Origin: Hymenolepis diminuta
Lineage: Eukaryota; Platyhelminthes; Cestoda; Cyclophyllidea; Hymenolepididae
NCBI GenBank assembly: GCA_900708905.1
Contig: CAADRB010000031.1
Span: forward strand, 3,206,120-3,270,119
Direction of reading: 5' to 3'
DNA length: 64,000 bases
The position numbers were made by a program, and so were the translations under genes. Below, piece after piece: positions 1 through 13,450 of this stretch; within the stretch, counting starts at the first letter, position 1, and each line of letters starts with the position of its first letter. The notes beneath the pieces were generated by a model. The model did not search any database. It saw nothing but the letters and a program-made list of their open reading frames with translations, and had not been told where the DNA came from.

Positions 1-3000
1 AACATAATTGATGCCAAAATATGAATTTTCCGCCCGAAGACCGGATTTGAAATATAATGCTAAGTCGCCAATGACCTAAACAAGGCTACCACGGGAATAA
101 CGCCGGATACCCAGGAAGATAATGCTTTGACTGTAATTGATACAGATCTAGTTTGCGATGCATTGGAATTATTGGCTGGCTAATTAGTGAGTAATTGAAG
201 CAGAGCAAAAGACAAATAACCCATAATCCAATGCACGAGGAACAGAGTCTGCGAATTCTGTTCAAGTGTGCTGAAAATTTACGTAGCGTCATTCTTACAA
301 TTTTATGCATTATGCCGTGGGGATATCAATTTCTTAGTTTAGTGGTCTAATTTCAATTGTGTTCCAGTAAGACTTATATCTCAGTTCCTTTACATTTATA
401 TACACGTCAGTGTGTTATATATTGGACCATCAATCCATTTTCCTTTAGCATTTAAAATTAGTTTAATTCTTCGAGATTTTCATTTAATCCGAGTGCCACA
501 AAATGTATCGCGTATTCAATATAGGGTAATCAAAACCACGAATACAAGAATTTGTTTGTTCAACGCGTTTTCCTCACATAATGACGCTGAAGTATTCAAA
601 CATGTAAATATTTCAGTGGGTACACAAATCTAATTTTATCGCGTGTTAATTTACAATGTGCTTTTAATCATCATTATTAGACGAATTTCGTCTGCATGGC
701 GCGTTGCTACTTATTTTATATTAGTAGCGAGATTAAATAAAGCATAAAAAGGCGAAACCGCGTATTGTTTTAATATCATTCATAATTATCAACCAAACGT
801 GTCCAATATTTGATCCATTCGTCAAAGATAGCGGAATATCATTGTAATCTTATTTATCTTATATCTTCGCCCCACATTATTGGTATGACATACTTTACTA
901 AATCATTAAACAACCAGGATATTTAGCTCCAAAATTCCTTTTTGATATAATCAACACATTTTTTCGGTTGATTCAATATTTGGTTTGGAATACTACTTGT
1001 GTTTGAGTCCCGATCACCAGAGCTTTCAGTGTGTTGTAGCAGATATAATACAAATAAGACCTTGACTGCTTCAGTTAGACTCTTGCAGATTAATCAAGTG
1101 TAGAATGCATTCAAATCTAAGCTAGACTACATCCAAGAAACAAGAAGACGGGAGGTGATGAAGAATGACTCTGCTGGAATGTTGCGATGTGATATGGTGT
1201 ATCCAATTAGTACTTACGTGTAGGGACAATTTATGCAGTGTAGTGTCCAGTTAAACGCTGATTGATTCTAGCATATATTTAGCTGTTATTGGTTAGAGGA
1301 ATCTATATGTTGGTCTGTAATTAGTCGATATGATAATTATTGCACTATCCAGAATGAATGATGACCTGTGTCGAACTTTCTAGAATTTTCTAGTGAGTGA
1401 TTGACGATCTATGTCGCACTATCCGTATTGTTCTAATGTGCGTCTTTAAATTCTATCGAACGGTATTGATTTCGCTGTAAGTTTCGTAAAAAGTTACAAA
1501 AGAAATTATAACTTTGTTAATGCGCACTGTATTTAATACTGGAAAAGAATAAGTAGTTTACAGAACGAAGGATAAGAGAAGACGTTCGGAAGGTTATCAC
1601 TCGAGTATTAAAATGTAGACCGTATTGACTTCAGATTACCTCAGCAATTCTCTCAGATCATGGATAATAGTAGAAAATTATCACGAGCATGATCATATAA
1701 AGAATAATAATTATCTCATCTGATTCCTAAGTTTTATTCTGTTCATTTACTGTCTCTGGGTAAGTTTCTTGAATGTTATTACTACTCCCTTCTATTGATA
1801 TGCCGCTCTTTCTTTCCATCCTGAGATGATGTTAATGCTTTTTAAATTCAAAATAAGATAACTGAATAGGCCTCAAATTAGCTCGTGCAGGTGTAACTCT
1901 CATTTGACGGCTATTTATAAAGACATTGACTTAAGTTATTTTAGGCTATTGTTTTCCCTTTTTGAACATTAAAACACTCGAAATCTGAAAAATGGTTCAA
2001 AGGTGTTCAATTAAAGAAAGTAAGGTCAATGAATTCTTGAGCTTGATATTCAATTCCAGCCGTCTGAATTTTCATTTTTCAGATCGATTTTTGTAGAAAG
2101 AAAATCTCGATTTGTTTTTCTTGTCCCTTTTAAAGCAACTAAGGGAATTTATTTAAGGCTTTCATTAAGTTTCTCTTAGTAAAATGCTCTTACCACATTT
2201 AAAGTCTAGAAATCATGAAATTTTGTACCACCCATTTCTAGCCAACAAGTTTGTTTATTTCCAGCTGTATTTGTATAAAGCTCGTCTGCTAATGAAAAAT
2301 CTACAGCTACAACTGTAGGCTAATGAAGAATTTTTTAGGGATAATAGTCTACTTCGTAGAATGAAGAACTCGAAAGCAAACACACCCCTGGGCAGATGAC
2401 AGATTTGATCAGAGTAACTGTGACGACAAGAGGAGCAGGTGCGCTCGCATATTGATAAGGATGATGAGTGAACTGGAAGTCATCAGAGGGAAGTAAATTG
2501 CTCATTCCGAGACAGAGCACAGACTCTACGACTTTGAGCTATGCATGTCGGTGTCCCGTCAGGTATATCAATCGAAATTAATTAAACTATAGGTAGAGTG
2601 ATCTAAATTGATCTTTATTATGTAGCATCTTATAGATAAGACAATTAAGTATGAAAGAACACGTAGCTTTGAATGATGTATGAAAGATGGAAATAAGGAC
2701 AAAGTAGCATAAAGATTGTAAATGATGAAAGGAGACGGCTGTCTCATGTCCGCCTAACTCAGCCAGGGGCAATAGCCACCGATGACTGTAATGCTAGATC
2801 TAGCCAATGGCCACTCTGACACACTTGGAGCCTATACCTTTAAGTTTATACATCATATATTAATTCATGCGTTCGATAATATCTGACAAGTAAACATTAT
2901 AGGTGAGGCAGGATTTTCATGACATCCTAAACCATAAGGTTGAGGACTACAGATTACGAAACCATATATTACGATATCTGAGATGATGTAACCTGCATTA

Positions 3001-6000
3001 TCATTGAGTTCTGTATCAAGACTTGATTTTCTTGTGTATTTAAAATAATATTCCTATCGAATTATATTCATGCGTTGATATTTTCCATTAATTCAACTAA
3101 TGTTTCTAATTATTTCGTTACAAGTGCCATTTGCTCATAACTACAAAACCCGTTATGATGCGTTGTTTATTCAGCTTTATCTCAAATGTCCGATGTCTAT
3201 TATAATTAAGTATCATTAGCAATCAATGAACATCCGGGTCGATTAGAAAGTACAGTGCTCATGAAGTCAAAGTTTAAGGACAATCTATAAACCCGAACAG
3301 CAAGTGTTACTATATCACTATCAGTTAATTGAATACTTAAATTAAGTACCATTTTTGCGAAGAGTCTCTGGTAATGTTGCATTCCCTGAATTTTTTAATT
3401 GTAGGTGCAATGTATAGCACATGGCCTTTATTAACAAACTTTGTAAGTTGTAAGAATGTCATCTTATAAAAACTCCACTTTCGTCATTTCTCCAGATTAT
3501 CAATAATTTAATGCATTCATACAATTCCTAATCCTTGATTTGTAATTAACATTCTCCATCCACCATTCGAAACATTCAGAGAGTAGTTCCTTCTTACTGA
3601 AAACAGACATTTATTGTTTTCGAATAGGAATATCTAAGCATACATGACAGTTTACTTATTTTAATATTTATTTTAGCTCATATTTATTTACTCATATCGA
3701 ATCTGACTTTTGCGCCATCAAATCCGAATTTAAGGTCAAACAAATTTTTATCCCACGAAAAATTATTTTAAGATACCAATGACCCATATGTGATACAACA
3801 TTGTTCAGCATATTCTTTCCACGATAAATGTTGCTTTGGGATATCTTCTGTTCTTAACCATAGAATTGGTTATCAAGGAATTTATCAAGAAATTGGAAAC
3901 AGATGAGCAGTGATCTACCTCTTCTCTCCGACTGCCTTTGCTTTAAATATTGTTATTAATGAATGGTGTAGCATACATTTCGATTGCTAAAACCTGATTC
4001 CACTACTCGTAAAATGGTAAACCAGGTCCAGCATCAGAATTTAACCCACATTTCGGGGAGAAAATGTTTAATGATTTGGACTATTGACCAGTTATTTGTG
4101 TAAGCGCAAATAAGTGTAAGTTATTTGTGTAAGTAGAGTCTGGATATATGCACACTGCATATTATTTAAAACATCGATTTCGTTAGCAAAATTGTGCTGT
4201 TATTGGCTTATTCATTAATTTATTATTTATATTAGTTCGAGTTCCACGAATGATTTCGATATTTGAACTTCTTACGTTAATTTGAAGATAATTTTTAAGT
4301 CATTCCATTTGTACTTAGAAGATCTATTTATTATAAATTCAGACCAATTGCATTACCTTATCTGTACCACTTTTCCTTATTAGTTCTAAAAGTCAGGTTA
4401 AATTAATATTTATGGTTTACCCTCAGAAGAATATGATTTCATAACAGATGGGTAACTGTTAAAATGTTGTTACGTTAAAATATTTAATAAATATATTAAT
4501 AAATTTAAAAATTGCTGCTAGTTTCATCTTTTACCCCCTTTCTGTAACAAGATACGAATAATGCAGAGGCGAACCGAGCTAAATCAATTGGTCAACAAGC
4601 CCTATTCCTTGAAGAACTAATTTCACCCATGAACCTGGGAATCAGTGTGCTTAATTTGAATAGTAGGATATTATAAAGTAAATAATACTGGAATATGGAC
4701 GATTCAAAGCCTCCATAATTCAAACAGATTCATGATAACCTAACATCATTCCTTGCTTCTTCTTGATCTATTCATCCTCTTCATACTTTAGTCGACGTGT
4801 TTACTCTCACCCTTATTCAAGTATTTTTCAGAGAGTAAATAAAAAAAAACTGGAAACTTAAATAGAGGTAAATGAGATGCCGAACCATGGAAATTAAAAT
4901 GAGAGAGACCTCCAACATTCATGTCAGCATGATTTGTCTCCCAACCCTACTTAGCGATGTCGCGGTTACGCTCGAATATTTATGAACTATTTCCCTCCCC
5001 TCCCTCTCCTCCAAGTTTCATGTGAACTTATTCTCATGCGGGACTTGTTCAATGGACTCAGAAACTGGGAGGTGAGGGGAGCGGAAGAGTTTATATTTGG
5101 AAAGCTGAAAGCGGAAAAATCCAAATATATATCAAAGGGTACGTCTAGACTTGAAAGATTTTATTTTACCTTTGCCCACAGTCATGATTAAGTGACTACC
5201 AGTCGCGACGTTCTTTCTTTTAAGTTCCATTCAAGTTTGAACATGTAACGTAAACAATTTTATATGAATCTAAACTGTAGGTTTGGAGAATTATATGTCC
5301 TAGTTGTTTGAGCCTCCCGATCATTATTAACTTTCTGCCCACATATTCCATTAATTGCGAGGATGGTTTTGTAGAGTATTTGCACTTTTGATCTGTTCAT
5401 CTGTTCATTTAATGCAATCATCTGTAGGTGCTCAGGGACAACATTGTCTCCATATTTGATCTTCAAATTAATCGATCTTTTTTAATTTTATTAAAAACAT
5501 CTGAAATTGCTTTTAAATGCTTTTATGCAAGTAGTTCCAATGATCATAAATTCTTACGCACCACTATTTTTTATTCTTCCTTTTGAAAAGTCATTATAAC
5601 TTACGAACAACGATTATTGCAGATGAGAATGATTTTGTTCAAATGATGCAGTGTTTTATTGCTGATAATAGTAACCGACGTAGTGTAATTTCGTTTAATT
5701 TCGTTATAACTTTCTCTAGTAAAAAATTAGCACCTAATAGTTATTTAAAGGCTTTGTCGCTACTGGTACGTAGCCATCAGACTGCCATCGAGGCACACTT
5801 TGACCAGAAGTATTCAGACCTGCAAAAAGAAATGGAACGAGTTAAAACTCACAGAAAGCTTCTATTATATTTAGAAAGCGCCCTATTTATATATGACTTG
5901 GATATAGGATTAGGCAGTATTATTATAGTAATGAAACTTTTTTCGTTGTTACTAGCAAAATAACACAATAACTGGAAACCCATTATTCAAATAACGAAAC

Positions 6001-6500
6001 CTCCTAACCGGATAAAACTAATTGTGTTCGAAAAGAATTTGCCAATTTAGAAAAAGATGCCGGACCTTTTCCCCTTTTTCAGCCGTTTCAAGTGTGGCTA
6101 TCCGGCATAAAATTATCATTTTTTCAGATCTCACCTACTGCATATTACTCCAACCAGTTTTATTCAAGTAAAACAAAAATGAACTGGAAATACTCATGTT
6201 TCTATTTCACTGAAGCTTACAGAACTCTAGAAGTCTTCTTGGTTAGCACTCTTTTATTGTCGGCCAATACATGTCTCTTTATAGTGTTAGTCGAGCATCT
6301 TGTCAGGTCGACAGGACTTGATCCATTCTCTCACATTGAGGCTTTCTTTACCCTTCAAGATGAATTTAAGCTCTGGGACCGTATATCCCTAGCAGTGAGA
6401 GAATTATCAAAAGGAATAATTTAAATGAGCTCAAGAGAGAAGAAAAAGGCGGTCAAAAATTATCCGACCAAATGGCCCCCATATGTCGGACTATAGAGAA
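1..6500. other. Intergenic, no supported gene
   Basis: I see no exon with recognisable protein similarity, no RNA gene and no transposon with a diagnostic motif. Open frames are short, mostly lack an ATG and have no coding signature. A small tandem repeat of a 14-base unit (GTTATTTGTGTAAG) sits near 4091-4131. The longest open stretch (about 5583-5963) begins without ATG and is discussed under rejected items. Confidence 0.5.
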
Positions 6501-6539
6501 GGGAGCATAAGGCATAAGAGGAGAGCGGGTGGGTAGAAG

Positions 6540-6760
6540 GCACAGCCAGCAGCAGCATTTGCCTTTGAGTAGATGCATCTGGGAGTTAAGGGTTAGAAGC
6601 ACAGCTGCTCCCACTACTACTGACACATTTCAGGCACGCACATATGTGTTCGAACCCACACACGCAGGCCGACTGAACACATGGCCAGCCGCGACTGAAT
6701 GTTTCCCAGTGTGAATTGAACATATTGCTCTGACATTTGGCCAGGATGTCTACAACAGAC
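6540..6760 (+). promoter_or_regulatory. E-box-rich block A
   Basis: This GC-richer island contains CATTTG (6556), CATCTG (6576-6581), CAGCTG (6602-6607) and CATATG (6641-6646). It shares an ordered pair of words with blocks at 16.1-16.3 and 19.99-20.2 kb: a GACACATYT word, and further on ATTGCYYTGACATTTGG (here near 6724-6740). The ordered similarity suggests diverged copies of one non-coding element. An enhancer role is inference from E-box density and proximity to the HLH genes. Confidence 0.35.
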
Positions 6761-9660
6761 GGCAGGGAATTCCCGCTACCCAGCAGGACGGGAAGCGCAT
6801 TTCAGAAACACAAACATGACGCAATATTCTGATGTATAGGGCTGCTTCAATTATCCACAGGATAAATTAATGATAATGGGAGCAAGTAGGATGTTCCATG
6901 CATTTTGTATAATCTTGTTTCTTAATCAGTCATATTCAGTCAAACTGAAAACTTGTAAATGTAAGCTGAGCTAGATAATAATTCTTTATTTCGTTTCAAA
7001 TGCTCGGCCAGGTGATCAATAAAAACTTGATGACAGAAAGAGTTTGGTCAAATTCAGGTCATCTTGTCCTGTTGTTATGTCCTAAAGGCCTGAAAATCAC
7101 AGGAATTGATAAATATATATTAGAGCAGACATTGCTGATGAAAAGCTTCATTTTAAAAATGATGAAAGAGACCCACAATATCGTCATGGTTTAATGTCCT
7201 TCCTTGGTAACATTATTTTATATGGATAATTTGGTGAGAGGATCGTATTTTAATGCTGTTCACGTTCACCAGACCTTACTCTACTATATATATCCCTTGG
7301 ATATATCTAAACGCTGTTATAAAGCAGAAAAACGATTCATCTACTCACGTTAATTATTGATCATCTACATGGACTGACGAATGTAGAGTTTTGCTGAATT
7401 TGTGGAACCTAAACAGCATTACTACTTGAGTTTTAGACAAATAGAAAGTATATTTGATTATCACCTACATACATTCAGGGGCAATCTGTTTAAAATGTTA
7501 AACAATTCTACTATTATGGCGCTTTATCAGTATTTTAATTTTGATGTCCTTTTAATTGTGTTTAAATATCCTTATTAATGAACAGTTTATTTAAACATGG
7601 GAGGGTTGTCTGAAAATTGGGAGCGATTTCGCATTCTTTGGTAAACCATAACTTTGTGTAATATTCCACAGATATAAGAGCAACCGTTATCTCTTGCTAG
7701 CGTATATTGTGATATCTGTCTTGGACGTTCAGAAAAATGGAAACATAACATAGTGAATGAATTGCGATTGGCGAAAATGTAATTGATATGATGAGTGCAG
7801 GGATGTTTAATAACAAGAGCTGAAAAAGTATCAAAGATTTCGTGAAATTTTATTTTCAGAAAGACAGAAGTTTCATTATTTTTTCTTTTTAATAGAACCG
7901 ATATTAAAGTGTTCTGAGATGTGCAATTGCGAACTCTAATTACCTTACAAATTTTTCAGAGCAGAGCATTCTCTAATTCAGGTTTGATTCTTTGACCTTT
8001 GTTGAATTTGCCCTAGCCCTTCCCTATTTCCTCTCGAAGGGGAAATGTACAAGGAAAATTTCTCGTACATTCCTTTGAAAATTATACTTTTAGCCACGAA
8101 CAAGTCCATGTGTCATACACCGTAGCCACTCAGACATTATAAATTCACTCAACGTTCAAAATCGCGTTAAATAATGGTCCATTTGAACATAGTAAAAACC
8201 GAATGCTCAATTTTATGAATGTGCAATCTGTAGAAATCCTAAGGGTGCTAATTGTCAACGGTGGTGGTATTTAGGACAAGCCACTCCTCACATGAAATCA
8301 ATCGATCTCTCCGAATGATCAAAATATACCCTTAGTTTAGAGTCCTTGAATGACTTTGAAATTTGTCCCCCATTCCTTCTGTGTCTTAACAATGTCAAGA
8401 GAAGCAGTGCAAAAAATTTGAAAATCATAAATCCCAAATTACTTTTTCGGCTAGCATTTACACCAGTTTCGAGTTGTAAATCAGGTTCGACGGGGCTTTT
8501 AACATGAAGGTGTGAATGGCAAAATAAAACGATGCAGACACGATTCGATTACTGAAGTCTGGTTATCATGAATATTTTGGTGAGTGCCAGTCCTAACCAC
8601 CTATTATCATTACTCTGCTGATGATTTTGAATCTAGTGACCCGTGAAGACTCAGAGAAAGAAGGCAATTTGGTAAATCAATTATGGGTTCAGTATACCAT
8701 TAAGAATGTATATTTATTTAAATGCAAATGAGGATTATGGGGGTTGACATGTTTACCAGTGAGCAAACTACTTTCTCAGCTACAAGCAAGGAAAAAAGTT
8801 ATCAGAAAATCAAGTTTCCAGAGACTGAATTCTTTTTAAACTCCATTATATCATCTACTCAGGGCATAGAATTTATCGATCTCGCTCTCTATCACAAGTA
8901 CTAAAGGAAAATACTGTCGATGAATAACTGCCTTTCTAGGTGACCTGCCCATTGCGCTATTCAACTCCATTGCTGACTGTTATGAGGCTATTTAATAAAA
9001 TAATAAAAATTTTCTGTTAAATAGGCCAATGATTGCAAGAATGTTGCGCTCATCCTTATCCGTAATTAATAATCCCTTTTTATTATTGAATTTACAGTGG
9101 AAAGGAAAAAGCTGGAATAATGGAGCTGCAATTCCATCGTCTGAAATCGTGTTTTTTGTCCAACTCTTGGAAATAATCGTCAATTGGACGAGTACTCGAA
9201 CAGGTATTTTTATTGTCACTGGGTCTTTTTTGTCATTGGTTATTTTGTGATTATCTCGGCCGTGCCCACCTTATCCCCAACAGAAATAGTTTGTCAGAGA
9301 GATTGTATTTATAACTTCAACAAAATCATAAATTTGATGTGTCCATTATGCTCATTTTATATGTTCATTAAATCCTTGCTTGGTTCGCAAAATGGAGCGA
9401 AACTAAACCCTTTATACTCATTTGTGGCATGCTCTGCTTTCGGAGATAGAACTCTGGATGAAGAATTTTCACTAAACCCTTCAAAGTAACGTGTTCTTTA
9501 ATTTCGTTCACTATTTCAATCTAGAAATTGTTGCCAATAATTGGAAATTCATTCATTTAAAGTTAAACATGCCACTTAGTTCGCAGTTAAGTTAAACATA
9601 AAATTCAGACCCAGTAAGTGGAACTTCGGCGTCAGCGTCAGTGTCGCGGCTGATTCACCC
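6761..9660. other. Intergenic, no supported gene
   Basis: AT-rich sequence with no recognisable coding or RNA feature. One good hairpin lies at 8038-8076. Two overlapping open stretches near 9.0-9.5 kb on opposite strands have no family resemblance. Confidence 0.5.
8038..8076. repeat. Near-perfect inverted repeat (hairpin)
   Basis: Arms GGAAATGTAC (8041-8050) and GTACATTCC (8065-8073) face each other, and the intervening GGAAAATTTC is itself nearly palindromic, so the whole 39 bases can fold. No transposon ends or transcription context were identified. Confidence 0.55.
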
Positions 9661-9684
9661 TCCCTCCATCTAAACACAAATTCG

Positions 9685-9781
9685 CAGGTGTGTTGTCCAA
9701 CATCTGCGCAATCCTAATAGCCGAAGGCATACGCGCAAACACACGCTCACAAGCACACCTGCGACCACAAACGCACAGCTG
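9685..9781. promoter_or_regulatory. Cluster of four E-boxes
   Basis: CAGGTG (9685-9690), CATCTG (9701-9706), CACCTG (9756-9761) and CAGCTG (9776-9781) occur within 97 bp of locally GC-richer sequence. GCAGGTGT fits the proneural bHLH site consensus RCAGSTG known from Drosophila. It lies about 4.3 kb beyond the 3' end of HLH gene 1. The regulatory role is inferred. Confidence 0.4.
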
Positions 9782-10135
9782 GAGGTACTCACAGCGTCCA
9801 CAATTCCCTCAACTCTATGGCCTTCTTATCTCATTCTCTCCACGATCCGTTACGGATCCTAAGACGACTGCTGATATTCAGTTAATATGACATTAAATTA
9901 TGTTCGCTTATTTGTAAATATAGTATACATTATACCTTTCGGACAAGTGGATGCAATACTTTAGCTACGAGGAAATCGTTTGAGAAAAAGGAAGGGAGGT
10001 CTAGTCCATGGAATTCAGAGGTTTTACTTTTTCTCAGCTGGGAAAAATAGGCGCTGCTGCTTATTTTTTCAGAAGATCCTTTGAAGAGACTTAAATTGAA
10101 CCCGATATCAAATCTAAGAATGACATTCTGATATG

Positions 10136-10870
10136 TGGCATTTAGACTACTCTTGCCTTCTGTAAGAACTGAAGCAATCGGAAAGGCCTTGTTAGCAGTA
10201 GACGTTGACTTTAGCATTCAGCACAAGTGCTGCGAGTGTTACTAATCCCATATTTTATACAGCTTTGTGAAATTTCAGTTTATTGTCATTATTTCGAGTT
10301 TGAATGGAATATTACCATTACATTAGTATTATCTAATGCCATTTTATCAGGTCATAATCTCGATACATCATTCGAGTGAGCGTTTGAATGTTATTGATAC
10401 TATGACTATATTTCACTCATTTTTGTTTAATTTGTTTTGCTTGTTAGATTTTCGTCGAAATGCAACTGCGTGGTTTATCTTTGTTTTAATTTTTTAATGT
10501 GATTCGTTAGAATAAAAGGGTCGACAGGTTAAAAGAGCTCCCTTCTCTCTTAATTTATGACTTTAGTATTCATGCCCGTTTACGCATTTATTTCCTAAAA
10601 TTGATGCCTCCTAATACCTCTAACCTTCTATAATTTTTTTTGTTTTTTCATGAGGCGAAATGCGTTAATTACTCGGCGTTTCAACAGTGTAAGTTTACTT
10701 TCTCTATTCTTTGATTAGAAACAAATTTCGAAACACGTTTTTTTAAATACGTTGTTCATTCAGTATCCTTAAGAATGTGTTTAAATCGAACGTAATGTCT
10801 TCATTATCTCAAACCATGAAGATCATGAGGCCAAAGAAGCACCGATCACTATTAACGCTCAAGATATTCT
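10136..10870 (+). repeat. Diverged tandem duplication, copy 1
   Basis: This stretch matches 11029-11710 in the same order and strand with an offset of about 0.88 kb. Shared landmarks are the word ACTCTTGCCTT (10150s), a TTTAGCATTCAGCAC-type word (10210s), GTTAGATTTT followed by TTATCTTT (10443-10490), and the strongest match AACCATGAAGATCATGAGG (10811-10830) followed by CGATCACTATT. No coding frame is conserved between the copies. Confidence 0.65.
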
Positions 10871-11028
10871 TTGGTTTTCATTTTCCCGAACAAACTTATT
10901 ATTAGTAGCTATACATTTTCCTAACCAATCTCATACATTTGACACGAAATTTAACTTTTATTGTTTGACCAAAAGAACTTAATAATATGATGGCCCTCTG
11001 TAGGTAGCTTCAACCGGTGAGGATATGT

Positions 11029-11710
11029 GGTGCTTCAACCACTCTTGCCTTTTATTAGACTTAAGACAATCGAAAATTAGGTGCTGGGATTCCTTGTTGA
11101 CAGAAGATATTAGCCTTTAGCACGTGACACAAGCGTTACGTCGAATCGTGCTAATTAGAATTTTATTGGAACATTTGTATGAGCTTATCTTATTTAAAGG
11201 CAATCTATATCAAGTAGATCATTCATTTCGTGGTCTCCATACGCCGTTTGAGTACTAATTCCCGAATGTTACAGTTTCGATTAACTAATAAACATTCACT
11301 GTTTTTTAGTTCGCTTCGCTAGTTAGATTTTGTATACATGTAATTACATTGGTTATCTTTTCCTATGTCGTTGCAAGTTACTCTATCTTCCCTTGACTTG
11401 ACGGCCTGATCGATTTTATTCAATTTTTAACCTAAATCCGTAACCCATCTTCCCATGTGTCCTGGAGACTAATTATACAATTTTTCGACCTCTCCTAGGG
11501 ATAATATATGATAACAACTTTTGATCATTATTAATGGGTTTTAGCAGAACTGTGAAGCGAATAAATCATGTGAAAATAAACACCATTTGGTCTGATCGTC
11601 AATTAAGTATCCTTCAGCATATGTTCTAACTAAACCTAAAGTATTCAAGCCATGAAGATCTTGAGGCCAAAGATGCATCGATCGCTATTCTATTTCAAGA
11701 TAAATCTATT
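11029..11710 (+). repeat. Diverged tandem duplication, copy 2
   Basis: Second copy of the unit at 10136-10870. Its best-kept word is AGCCATGAAGATCTTGAGG (11648-11666), followed by CGATCGCTATT, equivalent to the word at 10811-10830. The word TTCAGCATTCAGCACGA near 12030 hints at a fragmentary third copy. Divergence and small indels indicate an old duplication. Confidence 0.6.
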
Positions 11711-12118
11711 GCTTAGTAAAATGGGCAATCCGATGTTATCAAATTTGTACGGTGGATGTGATGCTTTGATCAAATGGTCCTAATGATAAGAATGATAAGT
11801 TGGAAGTAGTTGAAGTCTCTATACACGACATCCATCAACACTGGCAAATATTTCTACCTTATTATATTCGCATTGGTGAATTTTGAGCACGAGGCATTTG
11901 AGAATTCTGCTCCATAAATTGAGCAGATGGCTTTATATTCCTTTGATCAACATTTGTTCAGAGGTCATGACCTGAATTCCAGCTCGTTTGGTAGTGTTTG
12001 AGTATTTTATTGTCCCATCTGCATATATCTTCAGCATTCAGCACGACTTATCGCATATTCCCCAATTGTGTGGGATTTTGAACAATCCATTTGATTTAAG
12101 ATCTTTTACGAGTATTTG

Positions 12119-12190
12119 CAGGTGGCCTAATATTCGCCTCCTAAACTCAGTTTAAAGACACCTGCATATTTAAGCAAACACAGGTGTACT
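12119..12190 (+). promoter_or_regulatory. E-box module, copy 1
   Basis: CAGGTG (12119-12124), CACCTG (12159-12164) and CAGGTG (12181-12186) lie in 68 bp. The order GCAGGTGGCC, then CACCTGCA, then GCAAACACAGGTGTA recurs at 13370-13450. The module is about 1.9 kb downstream of HLH gene 1. A shared regulatory role is inferred. Confidence 0.45.
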
Positions 12191-13365
12191 CAACCATGCG
12201 TATATGAGTTGAAATTTTCAGCATAAATGAAAAATACGGTCATTTTCGTGGTTAGAGTTATAACTGTACAGAATCTTAAACCCATTTAGGGAACGATTTA
12301 CTTGATTTGAGGAAGGCATCACAGAACTATAGGAAGACTGAAAAATGTACCACCCCTCCACTCCACTTCACTAGATGAACGCCTCCCTGACTTCGTACAC
12401 TTCCGAGTTGATCACTCCGTCTCTGATACATTATTGCAATAAAGAGGATTGTGTTAGCAACGGATCTTAAAGTCATATAAACAGATACCAGCATCCGCTC
12501 CGCTTTTAAAAATTTCATACACTTAGGAGCCCATCTAATCTTCGTCGGATATGTTAAAGGGCCTAGAGAAATAATGATGAGTTGACAGTAGAATTAACAA
12601 CTCTAAAAGAGAATCAAGAAATATTGTTCACTTCAGAGCACCAAGGTTGACATTCCCATTTTATCGGTTTTCTTATTCGAGAATGAATTCTAGATTTACA
12701 ATATAATAAATAATACCTCAATGCCGAATCATCACTGAAGGAAGCGTTGAATAGTGCAGCGATCAGTAAAGCAACCGTCACAGCTAGCGGCACTTAACCG
12801 AATTTTAGTCATGGTTTTTTCGGATATCCGGTTGCTTTCATTGGTCACTTCGATAAGCCAATGAGAAACGTCGGACTTGTACCAACCACAGGTGATAAGT
12901 CATTTATGTTTATCCCTTGTTTTTAAATCTGACCTCACAAAGTCAGCCTTTTAAGTGATAATAAAGTGCACTCTTAGTCGTTTTTTTCACGTATGAGATT
13001 AGATGAGATTATCATCAGGTTGGTAATTGTGTAACTAATAACTCTCTCATAATAAAAAGGCGTTCTATTATCTGCTCTGATTAATATAATATCTCACAGT
13101 CCCTAAAGGATCGCATTAACAAATTTTCAATAGATAGGCGCCAGTGGATTCTAATCCCATGTTAATTAATGATTCAGCAATATTTAACACCTCAGATATT
13201 TCGCAGGAGTGAGAGTGGCAGCATGGTATTCACCAGTTATTTTATTAAATATAGCCCTAAATAAATTTAACTTGGCCCAATTCGAGTTCAGGTTAGTGTC
13301 TGTCTCCCATATGGATGGGCTCATTAACCTATCTTTCCTCCTTCAGGAGTTCGTATGAGGATAGT
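12191..13365. other. Intergenic, no supported gene
   Basis: No recognisable gene. A minus-strand open stretch at 12327-12518 has no family resemblance and is not conserved at the equivalent place near the other HLH genes. Confidence 0.5.
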
Positions 13366-13369
13366 CAGT

Positions 13370-13450
13370 CTGCGGGTGGCCAAAATGTCCCTTATTGCTA
13401 TATAACTCAAGGTGATGCCACCTGCACAAATAGGCAAACACAGCTGTATT
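13370..13450 (+). promoter_or_regulatory. E-box module, copy 2
   Basis: Matches 12119-12190 in order: GCGGGTGGCC (first E-box mutated at one base), CACCTG (13419-13424) and CAGCTG (13441-13446) inside GGCAAACACAGCTGTATTC. It begins about 0.65 kb beyond the 3' exon of HLH gene 1. The matched spacing and E-box positions in otherwise diverged sequence suggest a duplicated regulatory element. Confidence 0.45.

Noticed and set aside
5583..5963. Longest open stretch (126 codons), possibly coiled-coil near its middle
   Set aside because: It lacks an ATG at its start, has no family resemblance, no supporting splice or promoter signals, and such lengths occur by chance in 64 kb.
6092..6424. 110-codon open stretch with a hydrophobic segment
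   Set aside because: No ATG at the start, no recognised family, no neighbour in frame.
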